Origin: Roseateles koreensis
GTDB lineage: Bacteria > Pseudomonadota > Gammaproteobacteria > Burkholderiales > Burkholderiaceae_C
Assembly (NCBI RefSeq): GCF_028595305.1
Contig: NZ_JAQQXS010000004.1
Coordinates: 234,827 to 298,826, forward strand
Reading direction: 5' to 3'
Length of the DNA: 64,000 nt
Shown here: positions 8,780 through 18,108 of the stretch, piece by piece
Layout: each line of letters starts with the position of its first letter
Numbering within the stretch: the stretch's first letter is position 1
The notes under the pieces: model-generated
The model's input: the letters and a program-made list of their open reading frames with translations, nothing else
Databases searched by the model: none
What the model was told of the DNA's origin: nothing
Position numbers and translations under genes: made by a program

Positions 8780-10600
8780 ATGTTCCCGCAGAAGCTGAAT
8801 GACCCCCGTGCCTTTGAAATCGCCCAAGCCATGCTGGGGGGCTTCAATCGCCACTACCGCCTGTTTCGCGGCACCAGTGCCGAAGCCAAGCGGCGCTTTG
8901 AGCAGGCTGACTGGCATGGCCAGCAGCAAGCCCAGCGCGAGCGTATCGAGTTCTACGACACCCGGGTGGACGAGGCCATCGCCAGCCTGGAGTCGCGCTA
9001 CCAAGCCAGCACCCTGCCCATGGAGGTGTGGCAGCAAGTGAAGCTGCATTACATCGGCCTGCTGGTCGATCACCACCAGCCCGAGTTGGCCGAAACATTT
9101 TTCAACTCGGTCTGTACCCGCATCCTGCACCACGGTTACTTCCACAACGATTTCATCTTCGTGCGCCCGGCGGTATCCACCGAGTACATCGAGAACGACG
9201 AGCCTGCGGCCAAGCCGACCTTTCGGGCTTACTACCCCACGCCGCAGACCCTGCGTGACACCCTGCGCCGCATCGTCACCAACTTTCAACTTGACACCGA
9301 GTTCGAGGACTTGGGGCGTGACATCGGCCATGTGATGGCCGCCATGCAAGGCCGCACCGGGGGCGAGCGCTGGCGCACCAACTTCCAGATCCAGGTGCTG
9401 GCCTCGCTGTTCTACCGCAACAAGGGCGCTTATCTGGTCGGCAAGATCATCAACGGCTTCAATGAGATTCCGTTTGCCCTGCCCATCCTGCATGGCGAGA
9501 CGGGCATGCTCTACATCGACGCCTGCTTGTTTGGTGAAGACGATTTGCTGCTGCTGTTCAGCTTTGCACGCGCCTACTTCATGGTTGACATGGAGGTGCC
9601 CAGCGCCTATGTGCAGTTCTTGCGCTCCATGATGCCGCGCAAGCCGCGCGCCGAAATCTACAGTGCCATCGGCCTGCAAAAGCACGGCAAGAACCTGTTC
9701 TACCGTGATTTTCTCTACCACCTGCGCCATTCCAGCGACAAGTTCCGCATCGCCCCTGGCATCAAGGGCATGGTGATGCTGGTGTTCGACCTGCCGTCCT
9801 ACCCCTTTGTCTTCAAGCTGATCAAAGACTTTTTCCCGGCGCAGAAAGAAACCACCCGCGAGCTGATCCAGAGCAAATACCTGCTGGTGAAGCAGCACGA
9901 CCGGGTGGGGCGCATGGCGGACACGCTGGAGTTCTCTAACGTTGCGTTTCCACGCCATCGTTTTGAGGAAGAACTGCTGCAGGAGCTGCGCCATTTTTGC
10001 CCCAGCCTGCTGGACGAAAGCGGTGACGACGTGGTGCTCAGCCATGTGTACATCGAGCGCCGCATGATCCCGCTGAACATCTACCTGCAAGAGGCCACGC
10101 CCCAGCAGATGGAGCATGCCGTCATCGAGTACGGCAACGCCATCAAGGACCTGGTGGCGGCCAATATCTTCCCCGGCGACATGCTGTGGAAGAACTTCGG
10201 CGTGACGCGCCATGGCAAGGTGGTGTTCTACGACTACGACGAGATCGAATATCTCACCGATTGCAACTTCCGTTATGTGCCCGCGCCGCGCAATGAGGAA
10301 GAAGAAATGTCTGGCGAAATCTGGTATTCGGTCGGCCCGCGCGATGTCTTTCCGGAGACCTTTGGCCCGTTCTTGCTAGGGCACCCCGGCGTGCGCAACC
10401 TGTTCATGCGCCATCACGCCGATTTGCTGGACGCCGCCTTCTGGCAGCAGCACAAGGCACGCATCAAGGCTGGCCATGTGCACGACGTTTTCCCCTATGA
10501 ACCGCACAAGCGCTTTTACGGCCTGGGCAAAGTCCCGAGCCCCGTGGTGGACGGCGCCGCGCTGATTGCCGACAGTCACCACGATCTGCCGGTGCAATGA
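8780..10600 (+). CDS. aceK: Isocitrate dehydrogenase kinase/phosphatase
   Basis: Bifunctional enzyme that phosphorylates and dephosphorylates isocitrate dehydrogenase, setting flux between the TCA cycle and the glyoxylate shunt. The 606-residue product matches AceK over its whole length, including the regulatory N-terminal half and the kinase-like core with [18 protein letters not shown] and [23 protein letters not shown] (the metal-binding region). The chosen ATG at 8780 has a ggag ribosome-binding site; in-frame codons upstream encode unconserved sequence. In betaproteobacteria aceK is often embedded in leucine/acyl-CoA catabolic clusters, as here, which fits growth on acetyl-CoA-yielding substrates. 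Confidence 0.95.
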   Translation: MFPQKLNDPRAFEIAQAMLGGFNRHYRLFRGTSAEAKRRFEQADWHGQQQAQRERIEFYDTRVDEAIASLESRYQASTLPMEVWQQVKLHYIGLLVDHHQPELAETFFNSVCTRILHHGYFHNDFIFVRPAVSTEYIENDEPAAKPTFRAYYPTPQTLRDTLRRIVTNFQLDTEFEDLGRDIGHVMAAMQGRTGGERWRTNFQIQVLASLFYRNKGAYLVGKIINGFNEIPFALPILHGETGMLYIDACLFGEDDLLLLFSFARAYFMVDMEVPSAYVQFLRSMMPRKPRAEIYSAIGLQKHGKNLFYRDFLYHLRHSSDKFRIAPGIKGMVMLVFDLPSYPFVFKLIKDFFPAQKETTRELIQSKYLLVKQHDRVGRMADTLEFSNVAFPRHRFEEELLQELRHFCPSLLDESGDDVVLSHVYIERRMIPLNIYLQEATPQQMEHAVIEYGNAIKDLVAANIFPGDMLWKNFGVTRHGKVVFYDYDEIEYLTDCNFRYVPAPRNEEEEMSGEIWYSVGPRDVFPETFGPFLLGHPGVRNLFMRHHADLLDAAFWQQHKARIKAGHVHDVFPYEPHKRFYGLGKVPSPVVDGAALIADSHHDLPVQ

Positions 10601-10647
10601 GTTCATTCATCCCTGTTGTGTGTTCCAGTTTCTGAAGGAGATTTCAA

Positions 10648-11826
10648 ATGTCTGATTCCATTGTCATCGTCTCTGCCGCCCGTACCCCCATCGGGGGCTT
10701 GCTGGGCGATTTCTCCTCTTTGCAAGCTTGGGAGCTGGCCGCTGTGGCGATCAAGGCCGCAGTCGAGCGCTCAGGCGTTCCGGCCGATGCCATTGATGAA
10801 GCCTTCATCGGCAACTGCCTGATGGCCGGCCAGGGACAGGCGCCTGCGCGCCAAGCCGTGCTGAAGGCGGGGCTGCCGCAATCGGTGGGCGCCGTCACCT
10901 TGTCCAAGATGTGCGGGGCCGGCATGCGCGCCACCATGTTCGCCCATGACACCCTGAAGGCCGGCAGCGCCGACATCCTGATCTCCGGCGGCATGGAAAG
11001 CATGACCAACGCCCCGCACCTGATGTTCGCTCGCAAAGGCATCAAGTACGGCGCCGCGCAGATGTACGATCACATGGCCCTGGACGGCCTGGAAGACGCC
11101 TACCAGCGCGGCAAGGCCATGGGTGTGTTTGCCGAGCAATGCGTGAGCAAGTACGCCTTCACCCGTGAAGCGCAAGACGCCTTCGCCATCGCCTCCACCG
11201 AGCGTGCCAAGCGTGCCAATGAAGACGGCAGCTTCGCCTGGGAAATGGCGCCGGTGACCATCGCCGGCCGCGCCGGTGACACCGTGTTCGCCAAAGACGA
11301 GCAGCCCTTCAAGGCCAAGCTTGACAAGATCGCCGGCCTCAAGCCCGCCTTCGTGAAAGACGGCACCATCACTGCCGCTACCTCGTCTTCCATCTCCGAC
11401 GGCGCCGCTGCGTTGGTGCTGATGCGCGAAAGCACCGCTGCCAAGATGGGCTTGACGCCCGTGGCCCGCATCGTGGGTACCGCCGTGCACGCCAACGCGC
11501 CGGAGTGGTTCACCACCGCCCCGGTCGGTGCTATCCAAAAGCTGTTGGCCAAGAATGGCTGGGACGCCAAGAGCGTGGACCTGTGGGAAGTCAACGAAGC
11601 CTTTGCCGCCGTCACCATGGCAGCCATGGCCGAGTTCAAGCTGCCGCACGACATTGTCAACGTCAACGGCGGTGCCGTGGCGCTGGGTCACCCGATCGGC
11701 GCCTCGGGCGCGCGCATCATTGTCACGTTGCTGGGCGCCCTCAAGCACCGTGGCCTCAAGCGCGGTGTGGCGTCCTTGTGCATCGGCGGTGGCGAAGCCA
11801 CAGCGATGGGCGTGGAACTGATCTGA
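10648..11826 (+). CDS. Acetyl-CoA C-acetyltransferase (thiolase)
   Basis: Condenses two acetyl-CoA, or cleaves acetoacetyl-CoA, the product of leucine breakdown. The 392-residue protein has all three catalytic residues in the classic positions: Cys89 in SKMCGAGM, His348 in VALGHPIG and Cys378 in LCIGGGEA. A strong gaaggag ribosome-binding site lies 8 bases before ATG 10648. The stop codon overlaps the start of the following SDR gene (TGATG), so the two are translationally coupled. It could also serve polyhydroxybutyrate metabolism; the neighbours favour a catabolic role. Confidence 0.94.
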   Translation: MSDSIVIVSAARTPIGGLLGDFSSLQAWELAAVAIKAAVERSGVPADAIDEAFIGNCLMAGQGQAPARQAVLKAGLPQSVGAVTLSKMCGAGMRATMFAHDTLKAGSADILISGGMESMTNAPHLMFARKGIKYGAAQMYDHMALDGLEDAYQRGKAMGVFAEQCVSKYAFTREAQDAFAIASTERAKRANEDGSFAWEMAPVTIAGRAGDTVFAKDEQPFKAKLDKIAGLKPAFVKDGTITAATSSSISDGAAALVLMRESTAAKMGLTPVARIVGTAVHANAPEWFTTAPVGAIQKLLAKNGWDAKSVDLWEVNEAFAAVTMAAMAEFKLPHDIVNVNGGAVALGHPIGASGARIIVTLLGALKHRGLKRGVASLCIGGGEATAMGVELI

Positions 11827-12494
11827 TGACGCAAGTCCTGGTCATCGGCGCTTCGCGCGGCATCGGCTTTGAGTTCGTGCGCCAGTACCGCGCCGCCGGC
11901 GCCCAGGTGGTGGCCACGGCCCGCAGTGAAGAGGGCCTGGCCCGCTTGCGGGCCGAGGGGGCCAATGCGCTGAAGCTGGACGTCACGGACACTGCCAGTG
12001 CTGCCGGCCTGGCCTGGCAGATTGATGGTTATGCCTTTGACGTGGTGCTGATCGTCGCCGGCGTCTATGGCCCGCGCAGCAGCGCGTTCCAAACGCCCAG
12101 TGCGGCGGATTTCGACGCCGTCATGCATGCCAACGTGCTGGGCCCCATGCGGGTCTTGCCGCAACTCGGCGACGCGTTGGCGCCCGGCGCAAAGATCGGC
12201 ATCCTGTCCTCCCGCATGGGCTCCATCGGCTTGCGCGAGAGCCCGGCGGGCTGGTTGTACCGGGCCTCCAAGGCGGCGGTGAACTCGGTGATGAAAGATG
12301 CCTCCTTTGTGTTGCAAGATCGCGCCAGCTGCATCAGCCTCCACCCCGGTTGGGTGCAGACCGAGATGGGCGGGGCGGGTGCTGACATCGACGTGACGAC
12401 CAGCGTCAGCGGCATGCGTCAAGTGCTGGCTGGACTGAAGCCCGCTGACAGCGGTGGCTTCTTCAATTACGACGGCCAGCCTTTGGCCTGGTGA
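11826..12494 (+). CDS. Short-chain dehydrogenase/reductase
   Basis: A 222-residue SDR family oxidoreductase with a Rossmann dinucleotide-binding motif at the N-terminus (IGASRGIGFEF), an SSRMGSIG segment providing the catalytic serine, and YRASKAAVN containing the Tyr-x-x-x-Lys pair. The start codon overlaps the thiolase stop (TGATG), so it belongs to the same operon. Substrate is not predictable. Its place between a thiolase and an acyl-CoA dehydrogenase suggests a 3-hydroxyacyl or related alcohol intermediate. Confidence 0.9.
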   Translation: MTQVLVIGASRGIGFEFVRQYRAAGAQVVATARSEEGLARLRAEGANALKLDVTDTASAAGLAWQIDGYAFDVVLIVAGVYGPRSSAFQTPSAADFDAVMHANVLGPMRVLPQLGDALAPGAKIGILSSRMGSIGLRESPAGWLYRASKAAVNSVMKDASFVLQDRASCISLHPGWVQTEMGGAGADIDVTTSVSGMRQVLAGLKPADSGGFFNYDGQPLAW

Positions 12495-12591
12495 GCTGTT
12501 GACGGCCCATGCCTGATGGTCCTGTGCCAAAGGCTGGGCTCGGAACTCGACGGCCCCTGCCATTCAAGAAGTTTTTCGGAGATTCAACACC

Positions 12592-13722
12592 ATGCTGCTC
12601 AGTGAAGACCACCGTGCCGTGCAAGACGCGGTGCGCGCGTTTGTGCAGGAACAAATTGCCCCCAAGGCGGCCGAGTGGGACAAAACCCACCATTTTCCTG
12701 CCGCTGAACTGAAGGGTTTGGCCGAGCTGGGCTGTTACGGCGTGGCGGTGCCGGCCGAGTACGACGGTGCGGGGCTGGACTATCTGGCCTTGTCCATCAT
12801 CCTGGAAGAAATCGGCGCGGGCGACGGTGCCACCTCCACGGTGGTGAGCGTCAATAACTGCCCGGTGTGCTCGATCTTGATGGCCTTCGCCAACGAGGCG
12901 CAAAAGCAGCAGTTTCTGAAGCCATTGGCGCGCGGCGAGATGCTGGGCGCCTTTTGCCTGACCGAACCGCATGTGGGCTCTGAGGCCGGTGGTTTGAAGA
13001 CATCAGCGGTTCGTGAGGGGGACAGTTATGTCTTGAACGGCGTCAAGCAATTCATCACCAGCGGCAAAAACGGCGATGTGGCCATCGTGATGGCCGTCAC
13101 TGACAAGGCCGCCGGCAAAAAAGGCATCAGCGCTTTCATCGTACCCACGGCAACGCCAGGTTATGTGGTGGCCCGGGTGGAAGAAAAAATGGGTCAGCAT
13201 GCCAGTGACACCGCGCAAATCCTGTTCGAAAACTGCCGCATCCCAGCTGCCAACCGTCTGGGTGAGGAAGGGCAGGGGCTGAAGATTGCCTTGTCGGGCC
13301 TGGAGGGCGGCCGCATTGGCATCGCCTCGCAGGCGGTGGGCATGGCGCGTGCGGCCTTTGATGCCGCGCTGAAATACAGCAAAGACCGGGTCACCTTTGG
13401 CCAGCCCATCTTCAACCACCAGGCAGTGCAGTTCAAGCTGGCGGACATGGCCACGCAGATCGAAGCGGCGCGCCAATTGATTTGGCACACTGCATCCTTG
13501 AAAGACGCGGGCAAACCTTGCCTGAAAGAAGCGGCCATGGCCAAGCTCTTCGCCACTGAAATGGCGGAGCGTGTTTGCTCCGACGCGATTCAGGTTCATG
13601 GTGGCTACGGCTATCTGAACGATTTCCCGGTGGAGCGCATCTACCGCGATGTGCGGGTCTGCCAGATCTACGAAGGCACCTCGGAGGTGCAGAAGATCCT
13701 GATCGGGCGCGCCCTGGCTTGA
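12592..13722 (+). CDS. Short/branched-chain acyl-CoA dehydrogenase
   Basis: A 376-residue FAD-dependent acyl-CoA dehydrogenase. Unlike Ivd, the catalytic base is the C-terminal glutamate (Glu361 in IYEGTSEVQ), typical of short-chain and butyryl/2-methylbutyryl-type enzymes. [14 protein letters not shown] and [21 protein letters not shown] are further family signatures. It is the second acyl-CoA dehydrogenase of the cluster and may act on isobutyryl-, 2-methylbutyryl- or butyryl-CoA; sequence alone does not decide. Confidence 0.92.
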   Translation: MLLSEDHRAVQDAVRAFVQEQIAPKAAEWDKTHHFPAAELKGLAELGCYGVAVPAEYDGAGLDYLALSIILEEIGAGDGATSTVVSVNNCPVCSILMAFANEAQKQQFLKPLARGEMLGAFCLTEPHVGSEAGGLKTSAVREGDSYVLNGVKQFITSGKNGDVAIVMAVTDKAAGKKGISAFIVPTATPGYVVARVEEKMGQHASDTAQILFENCRIPAANRLGEEGQGLKIALSGLEGGRIGIASQAVGMARAAFDAALKYSKDRVTFGQPIFNHQAVQFKLADMATQIEAARQLIWHTASLKDAGKPCLKEAAMAKLFATEMAERVCSDAIQVHGGYGYLNDFPVERIYRDVRVCQIYEGTSEVQKILIGRALA

Positions 13723-13831
13723 GGGGTTTGCGGCGGGCCATCGTATTGGACGAAGCGGGCTTTCTCCGTCTGCCAAGCCCACGAAATCCCGGGGGGCGAT
13801 GCGCCGCGTTTTGAACTATGGTTCGATCACC

Positions 13832-14488
13832 ATGATCGAGCCTCCCTTCCCTGAACGCAGCAGCCAAGCGGCACCGCGCAGCCCGCTGCAGTTTTACTTC
13901 GACTTCTCGTCCCCCTATTCCTACATCGCCTCCGAGTGGGTGGAGGCCTTGGCCGCGCGCCATGGGCGCACGGTGCAGTGGCATGCCATCTTGCTGGGGG
14001 TGACCTTTCAAGCGGCGGAACTCAAACCGCCGGTGGCCTACCCCATCAAGCGCGACTACGTGTTGCGCGACTTTGCGCGCTCCGCATTTTTCGCCGGCTT
14101 GCCCTATGTGCAGCCCGAGGCCTTTCCCATTGCCACGCAGAACGCGGCGCGGGTGTTTTATTGGCTGCAGGCGCAAGACCCGGCCCGTGCTGCGGCTTGG
14201 GCGCGTGCCGGCCTGCGCGCCTACTTTGCGCGGGGCGTGGCGCTGGACGACGCGGCGCAGCTGAAAGCGCTGGCTGAACAATGCGGCATTGACGGCGAGG
14301 CCGCGCAAGCCGCGTGGCAAGACCCGCAATGGAAGGCGCGCTTGAAAGCGGCCAATGACGCCGCGCTGGCGGCTGGGGTTTTCGGCGCGCCCTTCTTCAT
14401 CATTGACGGCGAAGCCTTCTGGGGCAACGACCGGCAGGCGCAGATGGAGCGCTGGCTGAGCTCAGGGCCGTTTCGCGGGCTGGCTTGA
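13832..14488 (+). CDS. 2-hydroxychromene-2-carboxylate isomerase family protein (DsbA/kappa-GST fold)
   Basis: A 218-residue protein of the HCCA isomerase family, glutathione-using members of the thioredoxin superfamily. Seen: FYFDFSSPYSYIASE near the N-terminus, where the Ser-Pro pair replaces the DsbA cysteines, and GVFGAPFFIIDGEAFWGNDR near the C-terminus. In naphthalene catabolism NahD does this reaction, but paralogues recur in betaproteobacterial leucine/acyl-CoA clusters with unknown substrate. ATG 13832 is preferred over an in-frame ATG at 13799 because the longer version adds unconserved residues. Its 3' end overlaps the convergent small Cys-rich gene by 27 bp. Confidence 0.88.
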   Translation: MIEPPFPERSSQAAPRSPLQFYFDFSSPYSYIASEWVEALAARHGRTVQWHAILLGVTFQAAELKPPVAYPIKRDYVLRDFARSAFFAGLPYVQPEAFPIATQNAARVFYWLQAQDPARAAAWARAGLRAYFARGVALDDAAQLKALAEQCGIDGEAAQAAWQDPQWKARLKAANDAALAAGVFGAPFFIIDGEAFWGNDRQAQMERWLSSGPFRGLA

Positions 14489-14698
14489 TCGTTCTGAGCG
14501 TTGTTCAACCGCCTGCAGTTCGGTCAGGCAGCGCAGGCACAGGCAGCGCTCGTATTGCTGGCTCAGTTGCTTGAGCAGCGCTTCACTGAGCTTCATGTCG
14601 CAGCAGGCGCAGCGTGCATCTCGCGCGCCGCAATGAAAGCCGCCGCCGCAGCGCGGGCAAACGTCATCCAGCTTCGGGGGCGTGATGGCATTTGTCAT
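14462..14698 (-). CDS. Cysteine-rich CWC-like small protein
   Basis: A 78-residue protein with nine cysteines: CPRC at 14-17, C23, a CACC cluster at 30-33 and CLCLRC at 52-57. The pattern resembles the Cys-rich CWC family, probably a double zinc-ribbon, although the tryptophan of the eponymous CWC is replaced. The start overlaps the matB stop codon (ATGA), so it is translated from the same transcript. Its 3' end overlaps the convergent isomerase gene. Function unknown. Confidence 0.78.
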   Translation of the reverse strand: MTNAITPPKLDDVCPRCGGGFHCGARDARCACCDMKLSEALLKQLSQQYERCLCLRCLTELQAVEQRSERSSQPAKRP

Positions 14699-16245
14699 GA
14701 TTTGAAGCCTTGTTGGTGCTGTTGGCGGAGCAGGTTCTTCTGCACCTTGCCCATGGCATTGCGCGGCAGATCGGCCACGACGAACACCTGCTTGGGAACC
14801 TTGAAGCCCGCGATCTGGCGCTTCAGCGTGGCGATCAGTGCGTCGCCGTCCAGCGTGGCGCCGGGGCGTGCCACCACGCTGGCAATCACGGCTTCACCAA
14901 AATCCGGGTGTGGCACACCCACCACGGCGGACTCCAGAACGCCGTCCATTTCGTTCAGGTAAGCCTCAATTTCAGCGGGGTAAACGTTGTAGCCGCCGGT
15001 GATGATCAGGTCTTTGGCGCGGCCCACGATGGTGAAGTAGCCGTTTTCGTCCTTGCGTCCGACATCGCCGGTTTTGAACCAGGCATCGGCGGTGAATTCT
15101 TCCTGTGTTTTTTCAGGCATGCGCCAGTAGCCGCTGAAGACATTGGGGCCGCGCACCTCAATGTTGCCGATCTCGCCGGTCGCGCAGGACGCCCCATCGT
15201 CCCTGCTCACGCGCACATCAACGCCGGGCAGGGCAGGGCCCACCGTGCCGCCGATGCGCTCGCCGTCCAGGCCGCGGCAGGGGTTGGAGGTGAGCATCAG
15301 GGTTTCGCTCATGCCATAGCGTTCCAGAATGGTGTGGCCGCTGCGCGTTTGCCAGTCTTCAAAGGTATCCAGCAGCAGCGGTGCCGAGCCGCTGATGAAC
15401 AAGCGCATATTGGCGCAGGCTTGTGGCGTCAGTGTGGCCTCGGCCAGCATGCGCACATACAAGGTGGGCACGCCCATGAAGACGCTGGCTACGGCAAAGC
15501 GGGCAATCACGGCGTGTGGGTCGAAGCGGGCGAACCAGATCATCTTCGAGCCGTTCAGCAAGGCGCCGTGCGAGGCCACGAACAGGCCGTGCACATGGAA
15601 GATGGGCAGCGCGTGAATGAGCACGTCACCCGGCTTCCAGTCCCACAAATCCTTCAGGGTGAGCGCGTTGCTGCGCAAATTGCCATGGCTGAGCATGGCG
15701 CCCTTGCTGCGCCCCGTGGTGCCGCTGGTGTAGAGGATGGCGGCCAACTCGTTCGGCTCCTTGTGGGCCGGCTCGTGCTGGTCGCTCAGGGTGGCGGCAC
15801 GGTCGAGCAGGGTGCCGCTGCGGTCGTCGTTGAGCGTGAAGACATAGGCCGTGCCCGCTTGAAATGCCAGTTTGGACACCCAGCCGAAGTTCTTGCCCGC
15901 ACACACCAACAAGGCCGGTTCCGCATTCTTGATGAAGTAATCCAGCTCTGCTGCCTGGTAGGCATTGTTGAGCGGCAGGTAAACATAGCCGGCCCGCAGT
16001 ACAGCGAGGTAGAGCATCAGCGCTTCCACACTCTTGTCGGTATGGGCGGCGATGCGGCTGCCTGCAGGCAGCTCCAGCGACACGAACAGATTGGCCAGCA
16101 TGGCCGTGCCCCGCTCTAGGTCACGCCAGCTGTAGCTGAGCGCAAGCCCGTCGGGTCCGTGCTGATCAGCACACTCAATGGCGATGGCGTCCAGATCGGT
16201 GGGGAAAGCGGCACGCAGCGTGGTGAAGAGATTGGCATTGCTCAT
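14695..16245 (-). CDS. matB: Malonyl-CoA synthetase (AMP-forming acyl-CoA ligase)
   Basis: Activates malonate (or a methylmalonate-like acid) to the CoA thioester. The 516-residue product is an ANL-superfamily ligase: P-loop LYTSGTTGRSKGAM, LPIFHVHGL, and ERYGMSETLM followed by GGTVGPALPGVDVRV, which matches MatB enzymes best. The C-terminal domain has the adenylation lysine in PRNAMGKVQKN. ATG 16245 is chosen because the upstream in-frame extension is not conserved and would overlap the divergent regulator. Only 51 bp separate it from the sigma54 activator gene. Other short-chain acids, including 3-hydroxybutyrate-like ones, cannot be excluded as substrate. Confidence 0.85.
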   Translation of the reverse strand: MSNANLFTTLRAAFPTDLDAIAIECADQHGPDGLALSYSWRDLERGTAMLANLFVSLELPAGSRIAAHTDKSVEALMLYLAVLRAGYVYLPLNNAYQAAELDYFIKNAEPALLVCAGKNFGWVSKLAFQAGTAYVFTLNDDRSGTLLDRAATLSDQHEPAHKEPNELAAILYTSGTTGRSKGAMLSHGNLRSNALTLKDLWDWKPGDVLIHALPIFHVHGLFVASHGALLNGSKMIWFARFDPHAVIARFAVASVFMGVPTLYVRMLAEATLTPQACANMRLFISGSAPLLLDTFEDWQTRSGHTILERYGMSETLMLTSNPCRGLDGERIGGTVGPALPGVDVRVSRDDGASCATGEIGNIEVRGPNVFSGYWRMPEKTQEEFTADAWFKTGDVGRKDENGYFTIVGRAKDLIITGGYNVYPAEIEAYLNEMDGVLESAVVGVPHPDFGEAVIASVVARPGATLDGDALIATLKRQIAGFKVPKQVFVVADLPRNAMGKVQKNLLRQQHQQGFKS

Positions 16246-16296
16246 GGCTGCATTGTCGCCAAAGCCAGGATGGGTTGGGCAACGAAGCGGCAACAC

Positions 16297-17874
16297 ATGT
16301 CACTGGGCGTTAGCCCGGGTACTTATCCGCAGCATGGCGCTGCTACATTGCCAGACTCACCCCGACCCATTCAGCCCTCGCCGGAGCCATCACGCGTGCC
16401 AGTGTCTCAACTGCTTCAACAGCCATTGCCGCATGATCCGCAGTCTTTGCTGCGCTTGGCTGCGCATGCCATGTTTCAAGCGCTGGAGTCCAGTGCCGCC
16501 GGCTTGATGGTGCTGGACCGGGAGCACCGCATTGTCTGGATCAGCGAGGGCTACAAGCGGTTTTTGCCCGCTTTGGGATTTGGGGATGAGCGGGAGTTCG
16601 TGGGGCGCCTTGTCGAAGACGTGGTGCCCAATACCTTGATGGCGCAGGTGATCGACACTGGGCAGCCCGTGCTGATCGACTTGCTTACCAACAAGGCGGG
16701 CAGTTTTCTGGTCAGCCGCCTGCCCTTGCGCAATGAGACGGGTGAAGTGATTGGGGCCCTGGGCATGGTCTTATTGGATCACCCGGAAACCACCTTGCAG
16801 CCCTTGATGCAGAAGCTCTCGGCGCTGCAGCAGGAGCTGACTGAAGCACGGCGGCAACTGGCGGCGGCACAGGCACGCAGCCGCCGCTCCAAGCACACGA
16901 TTGCCAGCTTCATCGGGTCCAGCCCGGCGGCTTTGGAGGTCAAGCGCCAGGCGCGGCGTGCGGCGCAGACCCAGTCCACGGTGCTGTTGCTGGGTGAGAC
17001 GGGTACGGGCAAGGAACTGCTGGCGCATGCCATCCACGCCGCCTCTCAGCGCGCCGACAAACCGCTTGTCAGCATCAATATCGCTGCCGTGCCCGAGACC
17101 TTGCTGGAGGCTGAATTCTTTGGCGTGGCGCCCGGCGCCTACACCGGGGCGGATCGCAAGGGCCGCGACGGCAAGTTCAAGATTGCCGATGGAGGCACTT
17201 TGTTTCTGGACGAGATCGGTGACATGCCCCTGGCCCTGCAGTCCAAGCTGCTGCGAGTGCTGCAGGAGCAGGAGTTCGAGCCGCTGGGTAGCAACCAAGT
17301 GTTGGCGGTGGACGTGCGGGTGGTGGCCGCCACCAGCCGCGACCTGGCGGCGATGGTGAGCCAGGGTGAATTTCGCGCTGACCTCTACTACCGCTTGAAC
17401 GTCTTGCCCATTCGGGTGCCCCCGCTGCGTGAGCGCGTGCTAGACATGGAGGCCTTGGTCGAATCGCTTCAAGAAGACATCGCCCGCCGCTCCAATCTGC
17501 CGCACAAACCGCTGAGCACCGACGGCCTGGAGTGGCTGGCCGCCCAGCTGTGGTCGGGCAATATCCGCGAATTGCGCAATGTGTTGGAGCAAGCCAGTTT
17601 GATGAGTGAAGAGGCGGTGCTGACCGCGCGCAGCTTTGCTGGCATGCGGGCGAGTGAGTCCAGTTGGGCGCCGATGCCGCCCCGTGAAGACAGCGCCGCC
17701 GAAAGCAAACAGCCGCGGCCCCTGCCAGAGACCATTGAACGCGTCGAACGCGAGGCCATCGCCCACGCGCTGAAGGCGACCGAAGGCAATCGCATGGCGG
17801 CAGCGCGCCTGCTGCAGATTTCTCGGGCGTCTCTGTACGAGCGATTGGCGCGTTGGCCGGATTTGAGTGTCTGA
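16297..17874 (+). CDS. Sigma54-dependent activator (PAS - AAA+ - Fis-type HTH)
   Basis: A 525-residue bacterial enhancer-binding protein. In order: a PAS-like sensor around 45-160 (LDREHRIVWISEGYKRF), a coiled-coil linker rich in Gln/Ala/Arg, an AAA+ domain with Walker A GETGTGKE and Walker B GGTLFLDEIGDM, and a C-terminal Fis-type HTH (NRMAAARLLQISRASLYERL). The sigma54-contacting loop reads GAYTGA rather than GAFTGA, a tolerated Phe-to-Tyr variant. Two inverted-repeat boxes at its own 3' end and a -24/-12 promoter beyond point to the downstream ABC operon as its target. The start is uncertain; another ATG is at 16270. There is no receiver domain, so the signal is probably a small ligand sensed by the PAS domain. 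Confidence 0.92.
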   Translation: MSLGVSPGTYPQHGAATLPDSPRPIQPSPEPSRVPVSQLLQQPLPHDPQSLLRLAAHAMFQALESSAAGLMVLDREHRIVWISEGYKRFLPALGFGDEREFVGRLVEDVVPNTLMAQVIDTGQPVLIDLLTNKAGSFLVSRLPLRNETGEVIGALGMVLLDHPETTLQPLMQKLSALQQELTEARRQLAAAQARSRRSKHTIASFIGSSPAALEVKRQARRAAQTQSTVLLLGETGTGKELLAHAIHAASQRADKPLVSINIAAVPETLLEAEFFGVAPGAYTGADRKGRDGKFKIADGGTLFLDEIGDMPLALQSKLLRVLQEQEFEPLGSNQVLAVDVRVVAATSRDLAAMVSQGEFRADLYYRLNVLPIRVPPLRERVLDMEALVESLQEDIARRSNLPHKPLSTDGLEWLAAQLWSGNIRELRNVLEQASLMSEEAVLTARSFAGMRASESSWAPMPPREDSAAESKQPRPLPETIERVEREAIAHALKATEGNRMAAARLLQISRASLYERLARWPDLSV

Positions 17875-17902
17875 ATTTCAGGCGATGTCTGAACTTCAGA
17901 CA
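17868..17902. promoter_or_regulatory. Tandem 17-bp inverted-repeat boxes, candidate enhancer (UAS) for the sigma54 activator
   Basis: Two boxes lie 18 bp apart. Box 2 (17886-17902) is a perfect inverted repeat, tgtctgaa-c-ttcagaca. Box 1 (17868-17884) shares tgtctgaa and ttcag but its right arm is imperfect, and it overlaps the stop codon of the activator gene. They end about 167 bp upstream of the start predicted from the -24/-12 promoter, the normal range for enhancer sites of Fis-type HTH activators. Confidence 0.72.
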
Positions 17903-18042
17903 TAAGTTGCGGCTTGATGTCAAAAATGTAGACAGTGCTGGTGCGCTGCGCTTTCTTGAAGTCCCTCGCCGCGCCTTCATGGTGAGGCAAATGCCCTTGA
18001 TCTGCCGCGGACTCTCGGTGTTTGTACCGAGGTGCACCTTTT

Positions 18043-18058
18043 TGGCACACCGTTTGCT
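18043..18058 (+). promoter_or_regulatory. Sigma54 (-24/-12) promoter of the ABC transporter/3HB-oligomer hydrolase operon
   Basis: tggcacaccgtttgct contains TGGCAC, five spacer bases and TTGC, an essentially consensus sigma54 promoter; the invariant GG (18044-18045) and GC (18056-18057) are separated by exactly 10 bp. Predicted transcription starts near 18069, giving a 40-base leader before the substrate-binding protein gene. A small inverted repeat (ctcggt/accgag, 18014-18031) lies just upstream. Confidence 0.85.
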
Positions 18059-18108
18059 GAGAATACGCGCAGAGGGCGTGCGCCCCGCCACAAAAAAGGA
18101 GACTCCGA

